NCBI RefSeq assembly: GCF_900116625.1
Contig: NZ_FPBE01000007.1
Coordinates: 1 to 64,000, forward strand
From: Idiomarina abyssalis
Lineage (GTDB): Bacteria > Pseudomonadota > Gammaproteobacteria > Enterobacterales > Alteromonadaceae
Length of the DNA: 64,000 nucleotides
Reading direction: 5' to 3'
The notes under the pieces are model-generated. The model was given only the letters and a program-made list of their open reading frames with translations. It did not search any database and was not told the DNA's origin. Below are positions 57,321 through 64,000 of this stretch, piece after piece. Every line of letters starts with the position of its first letter. Position 1 is the stretch's first letter. Position numbers and translations under genes: made by a program.

Positions 57321-58709
57321 TTATGCATCAGTGTCATCCGCCCAGACAACACAGTTACGACCTGCCCGCTTAGCCTTATACAGCGCCTGATCAGCCCTTC
57401 TATAAATACTGGAAACGTCATCTTCCGCTCGGCTCTCCGAGGCGCCAATACTGACTGTTGGGTTAATAATTTCCCCTGAATCGAGCGTAATGACTGTCTC
57501 TTCTACCGCCTGACGCACTCTTTCCAGTACTTGCGTCGCACTCTCATGATCGGCGTAAGCCAATACCACCATAAACTCTTCACCACCCACCCGGACAACG
57601 CTGTCGCTGCTACGAACGGCTTCTGACATGGCTCCGGTGCCTGCAATTAGTACTTTATCACCCACATCGTGACCGTATGTGTCGTTAACTGCTTTAAAGT
57701 GGTCAAAGTCAATAACGGCAACAACACACCCAAGTTCGCCGTTCTTCCGCATTAAGCTTTGCTCCAGTATTTCCATGCCCGCCGAACGATTCTTAAGTCC
57801 GGTTAACGCATCGGTATAGGCAATAACCGCCATGTCATCCCGTTGTCGGATTAGGTCGGAACGAACCTGTTGCTCAGCAATAACGGTTTCGACTGCAGTA
57901 CCCATCATTCTTACCATTTCGACTTCAAGCTCACTGAAAGGCTCCGCCCGTCTGTTTTTGCGGGAAAACCCTAAAATGCCCCAAGTTATATCATTAAGAA
58001 TAATAGGCGTACCAATGTAGGTCTCCAGGCCGTAAGTCTGGAAACTGGAGTGATCTTTAAAGCGTGGATCTTCTGAAGCATCATTGGTATGAATTAAGTT
58101 ATTGGCTTTAAGTACTACCGAGCAATAGGTTGTCTCCAAAGGCAATTGCGTGCCGGCAGGAAAATCCATTTTTGCGGTTTGCGCCCATTCAATGGTGTAA
58201 GTCTCGTTTTTAATAGAACTGGCGGTACCAATATCAACACCTAAGTAATCCACACCAACTTTTAGTAACTCATCAATGGAGGCGGGGTCAATCCGGCGTC
58301 CACGTTTATGAATCACTTCATGAATGGTGCGCATAACATCAACCGATGCGTAATAATCGCTGACATCTTCAATAAGAGAGTAAAGGCCAATGACCTTACC
58401 TTGTTCGTCAAATTCAGGTAGGTATCGAATGTCCAAAAAGCACTTACGTCCATTACGGAAAGTAATGACCTCCGAAAACTCTAGTTTCTCACCAGCCGCA
58501 AAGACACGATCATGGTTTGGCTTTACCCGCTGGTAAGATTCGTCACTCAGTACGTCGGTTACCGGTCTACCCAGCATGTCATCCGGCGTTAAATCAAAAA
58601 ACGAGGCATAAGCCGTATTCACAAAGCGAAAACGTCTTTCAACATCAACATAAGCTACCATCGTTGGCAGCTGTTCAATAATTCTATGAGTAATACGGTT
58701 TGTTGACAT
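57321..58709 (-). CDS. PAS-GAF diguanylate cyclase
   Basis: The 462-residue soluble protein has an N-terminal PAS domain (QLPTMVAYVDVERRFRFVN, about residues 14-130), a GAF domain (about 150-290) and a GGDEF domain. The active loop is G375-G-E-E-F379 and an inhibitory-site RxxD lies at R366-D369, so synthesis of c-di-GMP with product inhibition is expected. The signal bound by PAS or GAF is unknown. It stands alone, with a 215-bp gap to the cold-shock gene. Confidence 0.93.
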   Translation of the reverse strand: MSTNRITHRIIEQLPTMVAYVDVERRFRFVNTAYASFFDLTPDDMLGRPVTDVLSDESYQRVKPNHDRVFAAGEKLEFSEVITFRNGRKCFLDIRYLPEFDEQGKVIGLYSLIEDVSDYYASVDVMRTIHEVIHKRGRRIDPASIDELLKVGVDYLGVDIGTASSIKNETYTIEWAQTAKMDFPAGTQLPLETTYCSVVLKANNLIHTNDASEDPRFKDHSSFQTYGLETYIGTPIILNDITWGILGFSRKNRRAEPFSELEVEMVRMMGTAVETVIAEQQVRSDLIRQRDDMAVIAYTDALTGLKNRSAGMEILEQSLMRKNGELGCVVAVIDFDHFKAVNDTYGHDVGDKVLIAGTGAMSEAVRSSDSVVRVGGEEFMVVLAYADHESATQVLERVRQAVEETVITLDSGEIINPTVSIGASESRAEDDVSSIYRRADQALYKAKRAGRNCVVWADDTDA

Positions 58710-58794
58710 AGCGCCTCATCGCTTTAAAGCTCAAGGGTACGAGCCAGCATAACTGCTAACTATACTAACTAACAGTGTAGCAAAGTGTCGTAAA

Positions 58795-59334
58795 CTATTC
58801 GGATAAGATTGCCTTAAAGAACTCGCTACCCTTACGGCGGGCAAACTCTATATTTCGTTCCGGAATGGATTCCGGGTCATCGTAGTTTTTCAATGCCTCT
58901 TCAATGCTGGCTTCTCGCAGCAAGTGTAACGTTGGGTAGGGAGAGCGGTTGGTATAATTCGCCGGATCATCTTGCGCCTCCCCGTCAAAACAATAGTCGG
59001 GATGAAAATGCGCCAGTTGATAAACACCCTCGTAACCCTCTTCAACAAGCAAGGCATCGGCAATATCAACCAGAGTCAGAAAGTCATAAAAACCTTCAAA
59101 CCCGGAAGGAAGAATAAGCAATGTGGTTTCAGTTTCAGGCGTCGCGTCCAGGTGGTTAACTTCATCCAGTAATTGTTGCAGCACGGCTTGAGGTTCGCGC
59201 TGAGCAGCGGTCACATATCGAATACTCTTACGCTCAACTTCGCGGCGAGCAAAAGGGCAGATGTTGTACTTTACAATCAGCTGTTGCACCCAATGGCGGG
59301 TTTGCTCAATAATCTTAGCTGTATCAGTCGTCAT
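58795..59334 (-). CDS. DUF1415 family protein
   Basis: The 179-residue protein contains YNICPFARREVE, TTLLILPSGFEGFYDFLTLVDIA, YQLAHFHPDYCFDG and NRSPYPTLHLLREASIE, which are DUF1415 features. The function is unknown. I chose ATG 59334, which matches the family start and leaves 36 bp to the divergent gene. ATG 59364 would give 189 residues. Confidence 0.82.
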   Translation of the reverse strand: MTTDTAKIIEQTRHWVQQLIVKYNICPFARREVERKSIRYVTAAQREPQAVLQQLLDEVNHLDATPETETTLLILPSGFEGFYDFLTLVDIADALLVEEGYEGVYQLAHFHPDYCFDGEAQDDPANYTNRSPYPTLHLLREASIEEALKNYDDPESIPERNIEFARRKGSEFFKAILSE

Positions 59335-59370
59335 TTTTCGTATCTTTTCCGAAAAGGAAGCCACTTTGCC

Positions 59371-59832
59371 ATGAAATCGCTTGAACTCAAAGTACCGCCC
59401 GTGCTGGTTGTTGCCGTTGTTGCCGGGCTAATGTGGTTAACCGCCCATTACACGGAAGCCTTTAACCAGTTTTATGTTGGTCAGCGCGCTGCCGCTATTT
59501 TCCTATTGCCATTAGGCGTGTTATTACCCTTGCTGGGTGTTATTGGTTTTCGACGTGCACAGACAACAGTAGACCCACGCGACCCTGCCAAAAGTACAGA
59601 ACTGGTCACCACGGGTATTTATCAGCGAACGCGGAACCCAATGTATTTAGGCTTTTTCTTTTTGTTAATGGCGTGGGGCGTTTTTCTGGGTAGTGTGTTT
59701 TCTTTATGGGGCTTAGCGTTGTATGTGGCTTACATGAACCGCTTTCAGATTATTCCGGAAGAACGTATTCTGACAGAAACCTTTGGTGAAACTTATAAAG
59801 ATTACTGTCAGAAAACTGGCCGTTGGTGGTAG
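59371..59832 (+). CDS. ICMT-like membrane methyltransferase family protein
   Basis: The 153-residue protein has four membrane segments. The C-terminal part carries GIYQRTRNPMYLGFFFLLMAWG and RFQIIPEERILTETFGETYKDYC, signature of the isoprenylcysteine carboxyl methyltransferase/PEMT-like family that binds SAM. The bacterial substrate is unknown. The frame runs back to 59173, but that part overlaps DUF1415, so ATG 59371 is used. Confidence 0.85.
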   Translation: MKSLELKVPPVLVVAVVAGLMWLTAHYTEAFNQFYVGQRAAAIFLLPLGVLLPLLGVIGFRRAQTTVDPRDPAKSTELVTTGIYQRTRNPMYLGFFFLLMAWGVFLGSVFSLWGLALYVAYMNRFQIIPEERILTETFGETYKDYCQKTGRWW

Positions 59833-59843
59833 GGCCGCTTAAT

Positions 59844-60521
59844 TTAAAAAAGCTGCCGCCGTTTTAAGCTCCGGCCCAGTAGAATGAGGCCCGACAAGCT
59901 AAACCAGAGCGCAGCGGTTGCCGCAACAATGTTCAGAAGGCTGTTAAAGTCCCGTTCACCGCTGTAGTCCATAAAGTGTAAACGGAACATCCAGTCACTT
60001 AACCACCAACTGCTGTTACGGTGATCAATCACTTCGCCGGAGGCTGCGTCTATGTAGGCACGCGTTGCAATGTCATCGCTGAAGGTCACTCTAAAGCCCT
60101 TGCTCCGCCAACCAATAATCTCATCACTTCCGGTTACGGCATGCACTTGTTCAATACGGCCAGGGCCATTGTAGCTTTGTCGAGCCAGCTCAGCTGCCAG
60201 CGGTGCCGAGGTCTTCCAGTCTTTTCCTGTGAGAGCATTCACATAATGCTTTTTACCATCGGTTGTTGTAACCACGTACTGAGCGGTACCCGCAACGGAC
60301 CGTATTTCCAGACTTTGAACATTCTCAAAACGTTCAATTAACGCGCTTTCCGGGTAATAAACCGGACCTACGGCCTCTTCAGTAACGGGTTGGAAATAGT
60401 CATGGGCTGCCAGCTTCTCATGACCCAACCAACTAAAGTACAAGCCGCTAGCTAACCATATAAATACCTGAATAAAAATAACCAGGCTTAACCAGCGATG
60501 CAGTTTGCGCATAAACCTCAT
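59844..60521 (-). CDS. PepSY-domain membrane protein (second of a pair)
   Basis: The 225-residue protein has an N-terminal membrane helix after LHRWLSLVIFIQVFIWLASGLYFSW, a periplasmic region with PepSY-like segments (ITGSDEIIGWRSKGFRVTFSD, AYIDAASGEVIDHRNS), and a C-terminal helix (LLNIVAATAALWFSLSGLILL). It overlaps its paralogue by 4 bp. PepSY-TM proteins are often tied to ferric or cupric reductase systems. The role here is unknown. Confidence 0.82.
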   Translation of the reverse strand: MRFMRKLHRWLSLVIFIQVFIWLASGLYFSWLGHEKLAAHDYFQPVTEEAVGPVYYPESALIERFENVQSLEIRSVAGTAQYVVTTTDGKKHYVNALTGKDWKTSAPLAAELARQSYNGPGRIEQVHAVTGSDEIIGWRSKGFRVTFSDDIATRAYIDAASGEVIDHRNSSWWLSDWMFRLHFMDYSGERDFNSLLNIVAATAALWFSLSGLILLGRSLKRRQLF

Positions 60522-61234
60522 ACTGACCGCCTTCTTTTTTTACGTGGCCGATAATGAAAGTAAAGCAAGGCAATGCCACTTATCAGAAACAAGCCATTAG
60601 CAATGCTAAACGCTTTTAACCACCAGGTTTCAATGTCCACCCTGTCCTGATAGTCCATAATATGGAGCATCCAGAAGAAGTCGAACATCCGCCAGAAATC
60701 ATGACGCTTGGTTACAAGCTCACCCGTCGCCGCTGAAAAATATAAAGTAGCACCGGCCATATCATTAAAGTCCACTCGCCAAACGGGTAATAAGGCAGGG
60801 TTCAGCTCACCCGGGGCTTTGTCTTCAATAAAACTGACCTGGGCTTTTGTGTTTTCGTCACCGGTATAATGCTGTCGCGCTATGTAGCCGATGTCCATTC
60901 GATCAAGCTCTATCGGCTCAAGAGACTCAGCCATAAGCAACTGTGTGCCAGCCTTGCTCTCAACGCTATAAACCGGTTGCAAAGATCCATCTATCCACTG
61001 CTGTATTAAGCGAACCGACGTGGCTTCGGGGTTTTGTTCCAACACCCAGCTTATTGGAGAGTTTAAGGTATTTTTAGCAATAGGCTGCTCAAGCTCTTTC
61101 ACCAGGTGATTACCGTGAATAAAGCTCAGATCAAAATACACCATATAGGCACCGCTAATACTCCACACCACCAGCTGTAAGCCGACAATAAGAGATAACC
61201 AGCGATGCCAGACTCGCCATTTTCGAGGGTTCAT
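60518..61234 (-). CDS. PepSY-domain membrane protein (first of a pair)
   Basis: The 238-residue paralogue of the next gene has the same plan: VWHRWLSLIVGLQLVVWSISGAYM, periplasmic PepSY-like region (PVWRVDFNDMAGATLYFSAATGELVTKRHD), then FFWMLHIMDYQD and a second helix with an Arg/Lys-rich tail. The shared WMLHIMDYQD and FRLHFMDYSG suggest a duplication. The pair probably acts as one complex. Confidence 0.82.
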   Translation of the reverse strand: MNPRKWRVWHRWLSLIVGLQLVVWSISGAYMVYFDLSFIHGNHLVKELEQPIAKNTLNSPISWVLEQNPEATSVRLIQQWIDGSLQPVYSVESKAGTQLLMAESLEPIELDRMDIGYIARQHYTGDENTKAQVSFIEDKAPGELNPALLPVWRVDFNDMAGATLYFSAATGELVTKRHDFWRMFDFFWMLHIMDYQDRVDIETWWLKAFSIANGLFLISGIALLYFHYRPRKKRRRSV

Positions 61235-61244
61235 ATGCGCTAAA

Positions 61245-61493
61245 TTAATAACCGCCGTTCATTGAGCCAGCCATGCCTACCATACCAATGAACATGAAAA
61301 TATTGATGACAATAGCAATAGCAACCCAAATAAGAGCAGCTCTTGCCCAATTTTTCTTGTTTGGATTTGTTGCATCTGAGAAGCCCCAGACAAACAACAT
61401 AATAATGCCAATAAGTGGAATAGCGGTAATTAGAAGGGTGACAAACCAATTGCCAGTAGAGATAACATCATTGTTATTATTCTGATTTTCCAT
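61245..61493 (-). CDS. Small two-helix membrane protein
   Basis: The 82-residue protein has an Asn-rich cytoplasmic head (ENQNNNNDVISTGNW), two hydrophobic helices (about 16-39 and 48-72) joined by a polar turn SDATNPNKKNW, and a Gly/Met-rich tail. AAGG 6 nt upstream supports the start. Family not recognised. It is 10 bp before the PepSY pair and may share a transcript. Confidence 0.7.
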   Translation of the reverse strand: MENQNNNNDVISTGNWFVTLLITAIPLIGIIMLFVWGFSDATNPNKKNWARAALIWVAIAIVINIFMFIGMVGMAGSMNGGY

Positions 61494-61562
61494 AATAGAC
61501 CTTATTTTTATAATTTATTATTATGTAGTGCTCTATAAAATTATCGGGTCGTCTCGCAAAAG

Positions 61563-62153
61563 TCAAAGTAGTTCTCTAACTCTCTGCTTTAATTGAGGAA
61601 TAACTTCGTCTTCAAACCATGGGTTCCGACGTAACCATAAGTTGTTTCGCGGGCTAGGGTGCGGCATAGGCAATAAGCCCGGCCAATAACTTTTCCAGTC
61701 TTTTACTTGCTCAGTCAAATTGCGCTTTGGCTCATTTAAATGCCATTGCTGAGCATACTGGCCAATAGCCAGCGTCAGTTCCAAATTAGGTAACTGCTCT
61801 AACAACTGATTACGCCAGGTTGGAGCACACTCCGGACGCGGTGGCAGGTCACCGGACTTCCCTGTTCCCGGGTAGCAAAGTCCCATAGGAATAATAGCCA
61901 GTTTTTCTGGGTCATAGAAGGTTTCTCTATCGATACCCATCCATTGTCGCAGCCTGTCGCCACTTGGGTCATCAAAGGGTTTGCCGGAAGCGTGTACACG
62001 TCTGCCAGGGGCCTGACCTGCAACCAGAATACGGGCTTTAGGGTTTAGCTGAACAACCGGTCTGGCACCTAGCGGAAGCTCCGGCTCACATAAAGTACAG
62101 GCTCTTACATCACGCAGTAATTGTTGCCAGTGCGGCGGCTCTTCCCATTTCAT
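61563..62153 (-). CDS. Uracil-DNA glycosylase superfamily protein, Fe-S type
   Basis: The 196-residue protein has motif 1 GQAPGRRVHASGKPFDDPSG and motif 2-like MPHPSPRNNLW. Four Cys (19, 22, 93, 109) are spaced like the 4Fe-4S ligands of family 4/5 UDGs. It may excise uracil or another damaged base. It starts inside the 3' end of the patatin gene with a 44-bp overlap, and GGAG precedes it. Confidence 0.85.
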   Translation of the reverse strand: MKWEEPPHWQQLLRDVRACTLCEPELPLGARPVVQLNPKARILVAGQAPGRRVHASGKPFDDPSGDRLRQWMGIDRETFYDPEKLAIIPMGLCYPGTGKSGDLPPRPECAPTWRNQLLEQLPNLELTLAIGQYAQQWHLNEPKRNLTEQVKDWKSYWPGLLPMPHPSPRNNLWLRRNPWFEDEVIPQLKQRVRELL

Positions 62154-62949
62154 ACCCCTGCTCCAACAGTTTTTTGTCCTGAGTAAAACGCCCCACCGGA
62201 AAGTCAGCGGGCGGTGCTAACACGGTCATATTACAATCCGTTGGTGGATTATCAATGAAGTTAATGGCGTCATTATACACAGTGGAGCGTCTGGCAACCG
62301 CGTCAAATAAAGCCGGATGATGTTTAAAAAAGCGCTTCATAAAGGTCGGCAGTGGTCGTATTTTTTTCCTGAAGCCACGGGGCTGAGACAAAATAACGGT
62401 AATGTCCCGGGCACCCATTTCATAGGCTTTAATCACCGGAATAGAGTCGGCCAGACCACCGTCTGTCATAGCTGCACCGCCAACGGTGGGGAAGTCTCGG
62501 TAAGCCAAAGGAATAGCGCAGGACGCCGGAAAAAGTTCGTGCAAATTATCGGCTGTCACCCGGGTGTAAACTGGTAAGCCTGTATCGACGTTGGTGGTAA
62601 CGACATACAAAGGGCGATTTTGCTCAAGGTAATACTGAGTACTCAACGGCACTTGCTCAAACGAAGCATGCCATAGCCAGCTGACATCGCAAAAGTGACC
62701 ACCTTTTAAAAATCGCCGCCAATTAAGAAACTCGGGCTGCAGTGCATGCTGCAAAAGAATCTTTCGGTTACGTCCATGGTCGCCGGCAAGAAAACCGATC
62801 AGGTTAGTTGAGCCTGCCGACACGCCAATCGCAAAATCAAAGTCTGTATGCCCGGCTTCAAGAAAACCGTCCAGTACACCCGCGGCGAAAATGCCACGCA
62901 TAGCGCCGCCTTCAACCACCAGTGCTTTGTTACCTTGCTCTTGCGTCAT
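62110..62949 (-). CDS. Patatin-like phospholipase (YjjU-like)
   Basis: The 279-residue protein has the anion-hole segment VVEGGAMRGIFAAGVLDGFLEAG, nucleophile Ser44 in IGVSAGSTN, and the catalytic Asp in AMTDGGLADSIP. This is a complete Ser-Asp dyad for a patatin-type acyl hydrolase. It resembles E. coli YjjU. No signal peptide is seen. It overlaps the UDG-like gene by 44 bp. Confidence 0.88.
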   Translation of the reverse strand: MTQEQGNKALVVEGGAMRGIFAAGVLDGFLEAGHTDFDFAIGVSAGSTNLIGFLAGDHGRNRKILLQHALQPEFLNWRRFLKGGHFCDVSWLWHASFEQVPLSTQYYLEQNRPLYVVTTNVDTGLPVYTRVTADNLHELFPASCAIPLAYRDFPTVGGAAMTDGGLADSIPVIKAYEMGARDITVILSQPRGFRKKIRPLPTFMKRFFKHHPALFDAVARRSTVYNDAINFIDNPPTDCNMTVLAPPADFPVGRFTQDKKLLEQGYEMGRAAALATITA

Positions 62950-62952
62950 ACA

Positions 62953-63003
62953 CCTGTCTATTTCTCAATACTCTTTACTTCTCAATACTGTTTATTTCTC
63001 AAT
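62953..63003. repeat. Triple 17-bp tandem repeat at the fpr 3' end
   Basis: On the minus strand the three units are ATTGAGAAATAAACAGT (63003-62987), ATTGAGAAGTAAAGAGT (62986-62970) and ATTGAGAAATAGACAGG (62969-62953). The first contains the last codons and TAA of fpr. Each unit has its own in-register stop, so the protein end is unaffected. The block ends 3 bp before the patatin ATG. Confidence 0.85.
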
Positions 63004-63774
63004 AAAAGCCTGCTCAATTACGTAGTCACCCTGGCGACGTGACGTTGCCTTTGTGAAACCACGCTCATTCAGTATTGCCATTAAGTCTTGCAGCATAGCG
63101 TCATTACCACACAACATAAAGCGGTCATGCTCAGGGTTAATGTCGGGCATACCAATGGTTTTAGTCAAGGTACCCGACTCCAGCAAGTCGGTAATGCGTT
63201 GTTGATGAGCCTCGTCACGGAATGGCTCCCGGGTAACCGTTGGGTAGTAGATTAGCTTTTCGCGCACCCAGTCACCAAAGTACTCATTGCTTGGTAAATC
63301 CTCGCCAATTTCCTTTTGATAAGCCAGCTCTGAAACCCAGCGAACACCGTGCACTAACACAACTTTATCGTACTGTTCATAAATATCGGGGTCTTTAATA
63401 ACGCTCATAAAGGGCGCCAGTCCGGTGCCTGTACTCAGCAAATACAAATTTTTGCCGGGTAGCAGGTGCCCCGGAACCAGAGTGCCTGTTGGACGAGTGG
63501 ACAGTACTACCTCGTCACCCACCTGAATGTGTTGCAGGCGCGATGTCAGAGCGCCATCAGGCACTTTAATGCTGAAAAACTCCAGTTCTTCTTCATGGTT
63601 TGCGCTGGCAATACTGTAGGCCCTGAGCAAGGGCTTCTCTTCCAGCTGCAGACCCATCATCACAAACTGACCGTTTTCAAAGGTGAAACTTGGCTGACGG
63701 GTGGTTCTGAAGCTGAATAAGGTATCGTTCCAGTGGCGTACCTGAGTCACTTTTTCCGCAATGATACTTCTCAT
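62992..63774 (-). CDS. fpr: Ferredoxin/flavodoxin-NADP reductase
   Basis: The 260-residue FAD enzyme moves electrons between NADPH and ferredoxin or flavodoxin. It has the FAD motif RAYSIASA, the NADP-binding STGTGLAPFMSVI, LVHGVRWVSEL and MLCGNDAMLQDL. Length is near E. coli Fpr (248). The ATG has GAGGAATAG upstream. It is divergent from a PepSY-type gene, with Fur-like boxes between them. Confidence 0.94.
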   Translation of the reverse strand: MRSIIAEKVTQVRHWNDTLFSFRTTRQPSFTFENGQFVMMGLQLEEKPLLRAYSIASANHEEELEFFSIKVPDGALTSRLQHIQVGDEVVLSTRPTGTLVPGHLLPGKNLYLLSTGTGLAPFMSVIKDPDIYEQYDKVVLVHGVRWVSELAYQKEIGEDLPSNEYFGDWVREKLIYYPTVTREPFRDEAHQQRITDLLESGTLTKTIGMPDINPEHDRFMLCGNDAMLQDLMAILNERGFTKATSRRQGDYVIEQAFIEK

Positions 63775-63829
63775 AACTATTCCTCATTGGCGATTTTGTG
63801 CGCATCATAACATAACGTGATTAAATCTA

Positions 63830-63877
63830 AATGAGAATTTTTATCATTAAGTATTGCAAATGAGAATAGTTTTTATA
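63830..63877. promoter_or_regulatory. Fur-like boxes near the right edge
   Basis: AATGAGAATTTTTATCATT (63830-63848) resembles the 19-bp Fur palindrome, and AATGAGAATAGTTTTTATA (63859-63877) is a weaker copy about 29 bp on. They sit 41-88 bp before the rightward ATG at 63918 and some 56 bp before fpr. This suggests iron-dependent repression of the rightward gene and perhaps fpr. Confidence 0.6.
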
Positions 63878-63917
63878 TAAGATACATTCACTGATGTTTG
63901 TAAAGGATTAAAAAGTC

Positions 63918-64000
63918 ATGGCTCGACGCTCGAGTGGACGCAAAGGATGGTCATTAAAAGACTGGCATTGGATAAGTTCTGCCATCTGCCTCATTGGCAT
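63918..64000 (+). CDS. PepSY-associated membrane protein, N-terminal fragment
   Basis: Only the first 27 codons are in the window: a basic start (ARRSSGRKGWSLK), then DWHWISSAICLIG entering a membrane helix. From memory this opening resembles PepSY-associated TM-helix (PiuB-like) iron-uptake proteins. AAGGA about 11 nt upstream supports the ATG. The Fur-like boxes fit an iron role. The gene continues past 64000. Confidence 0.55.
   Translation, partial: MARRSSGRKGWSLKDWHWISSAICLIG

Noticed and set aside
61240-61449. Alternative 69-codon frame within the small membrane protein
   Set aside because: Its product is Cys/Tyr-rich and irregular, while the 61245-61493 frame has a ribosome site and clean helices.
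1-64000. CRISPR arrays, tRNA or rRNA genes, insertion sequences, prophage genes
   Set aside because: Looked for by eye on both strands; no regular spacer repeats, cloverleaf sequences, transposases or phage proteins were seen.

Overview
The window looks like chromosomal DNA of a marine gammaproteobacterium of the Alteromonadales, most like Idiomarina. This rests on protein resemblance recalled from memory and on gene order, not on a search. Coding density is high and about 60 genes can be called. I saw no rRNA, tRNA, CRISPR array, transposase or phage gene.

Layout. 1-5044: a structured non-coding stretch (two operator-like dyads and a long palindromic repeat), an exported cyanophycinase-family peptidase, a periplasmic protein with two solute-binding-like halves, trmL and fieF. 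5034-12404: a leftward cpxR-cpxA-pldB unit, and a leftward glnA-ntrB-ntrC nitrogen block with a sigma-54 promoter and three NtrC sites. 12405-21092: typA, a hemolysin-III protein, an AcrR-like TetR regulator without adjacent pump genes, mgtC, an FMN reductase, a lipoprotein/membrane protein pair, an SDR, and yihY-dtd-yiiD. 21102-27374: the histidine utilisation genes, with hutC-hutU-hutH leftward, hutI rightward from a shared HutC operator region, and hutG behind rraA. 28021-30093: a membrane GGDEF/EAL protein. 30104-41525: hslV-hslU, argS-ftsN, priA, rpmE, malic enzyme, metJ and metL. 41556-54840: mrcA divergent from a compact pilM-N-(O+P)-Q cluster, then aroK-aroB-damX-dam and a tightly overlapping tail (GNAT, rsmJ, peroxiredoxin, flavoprotein). 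55018-64000: pldA, an NAD(P)-binding protein, a cold-shock gene with a long leader, a PAS-GAF-GGDEF cyclase, two PepSY membrane proteins, a UDG-like protein, a patatin, fpr, and the start of a third PepSY-type gene behind Fur-like boxes.

Much of the order matches blocks known from E. coli (cpx/fieF, typA/glnA/glnLG, yihY-dtd-yiiD, rraA/hslUV/ftsN/priA/rpmE/metJ/metL, mrcA-hof-aroKB-damX-dam). The window is therefore mostly an ancestral housekeeping backbone with accessory pieces inserted. Regulation readable from the sequence includes NtrC/sigma-54 control of glnA, HutC control of hut, MetJ boxes between metJ and metL, a CpxR box before cpxR, a sigma-32-like promoter before hslV, and Fur-like boxes near the right edge.

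I found no clearly new multi-gene defence or mobile system. The most unusual items are a hofO/hofP-type gene fusion inside the pilus cluster, the 1-300 palindrome-rich region, a 17-bp triplicated repeat that contains the fpr stop codon, the cpxRA-pldB operon, the rraA-hutG coupling, and intrinsic terminators that overlap stop codons.
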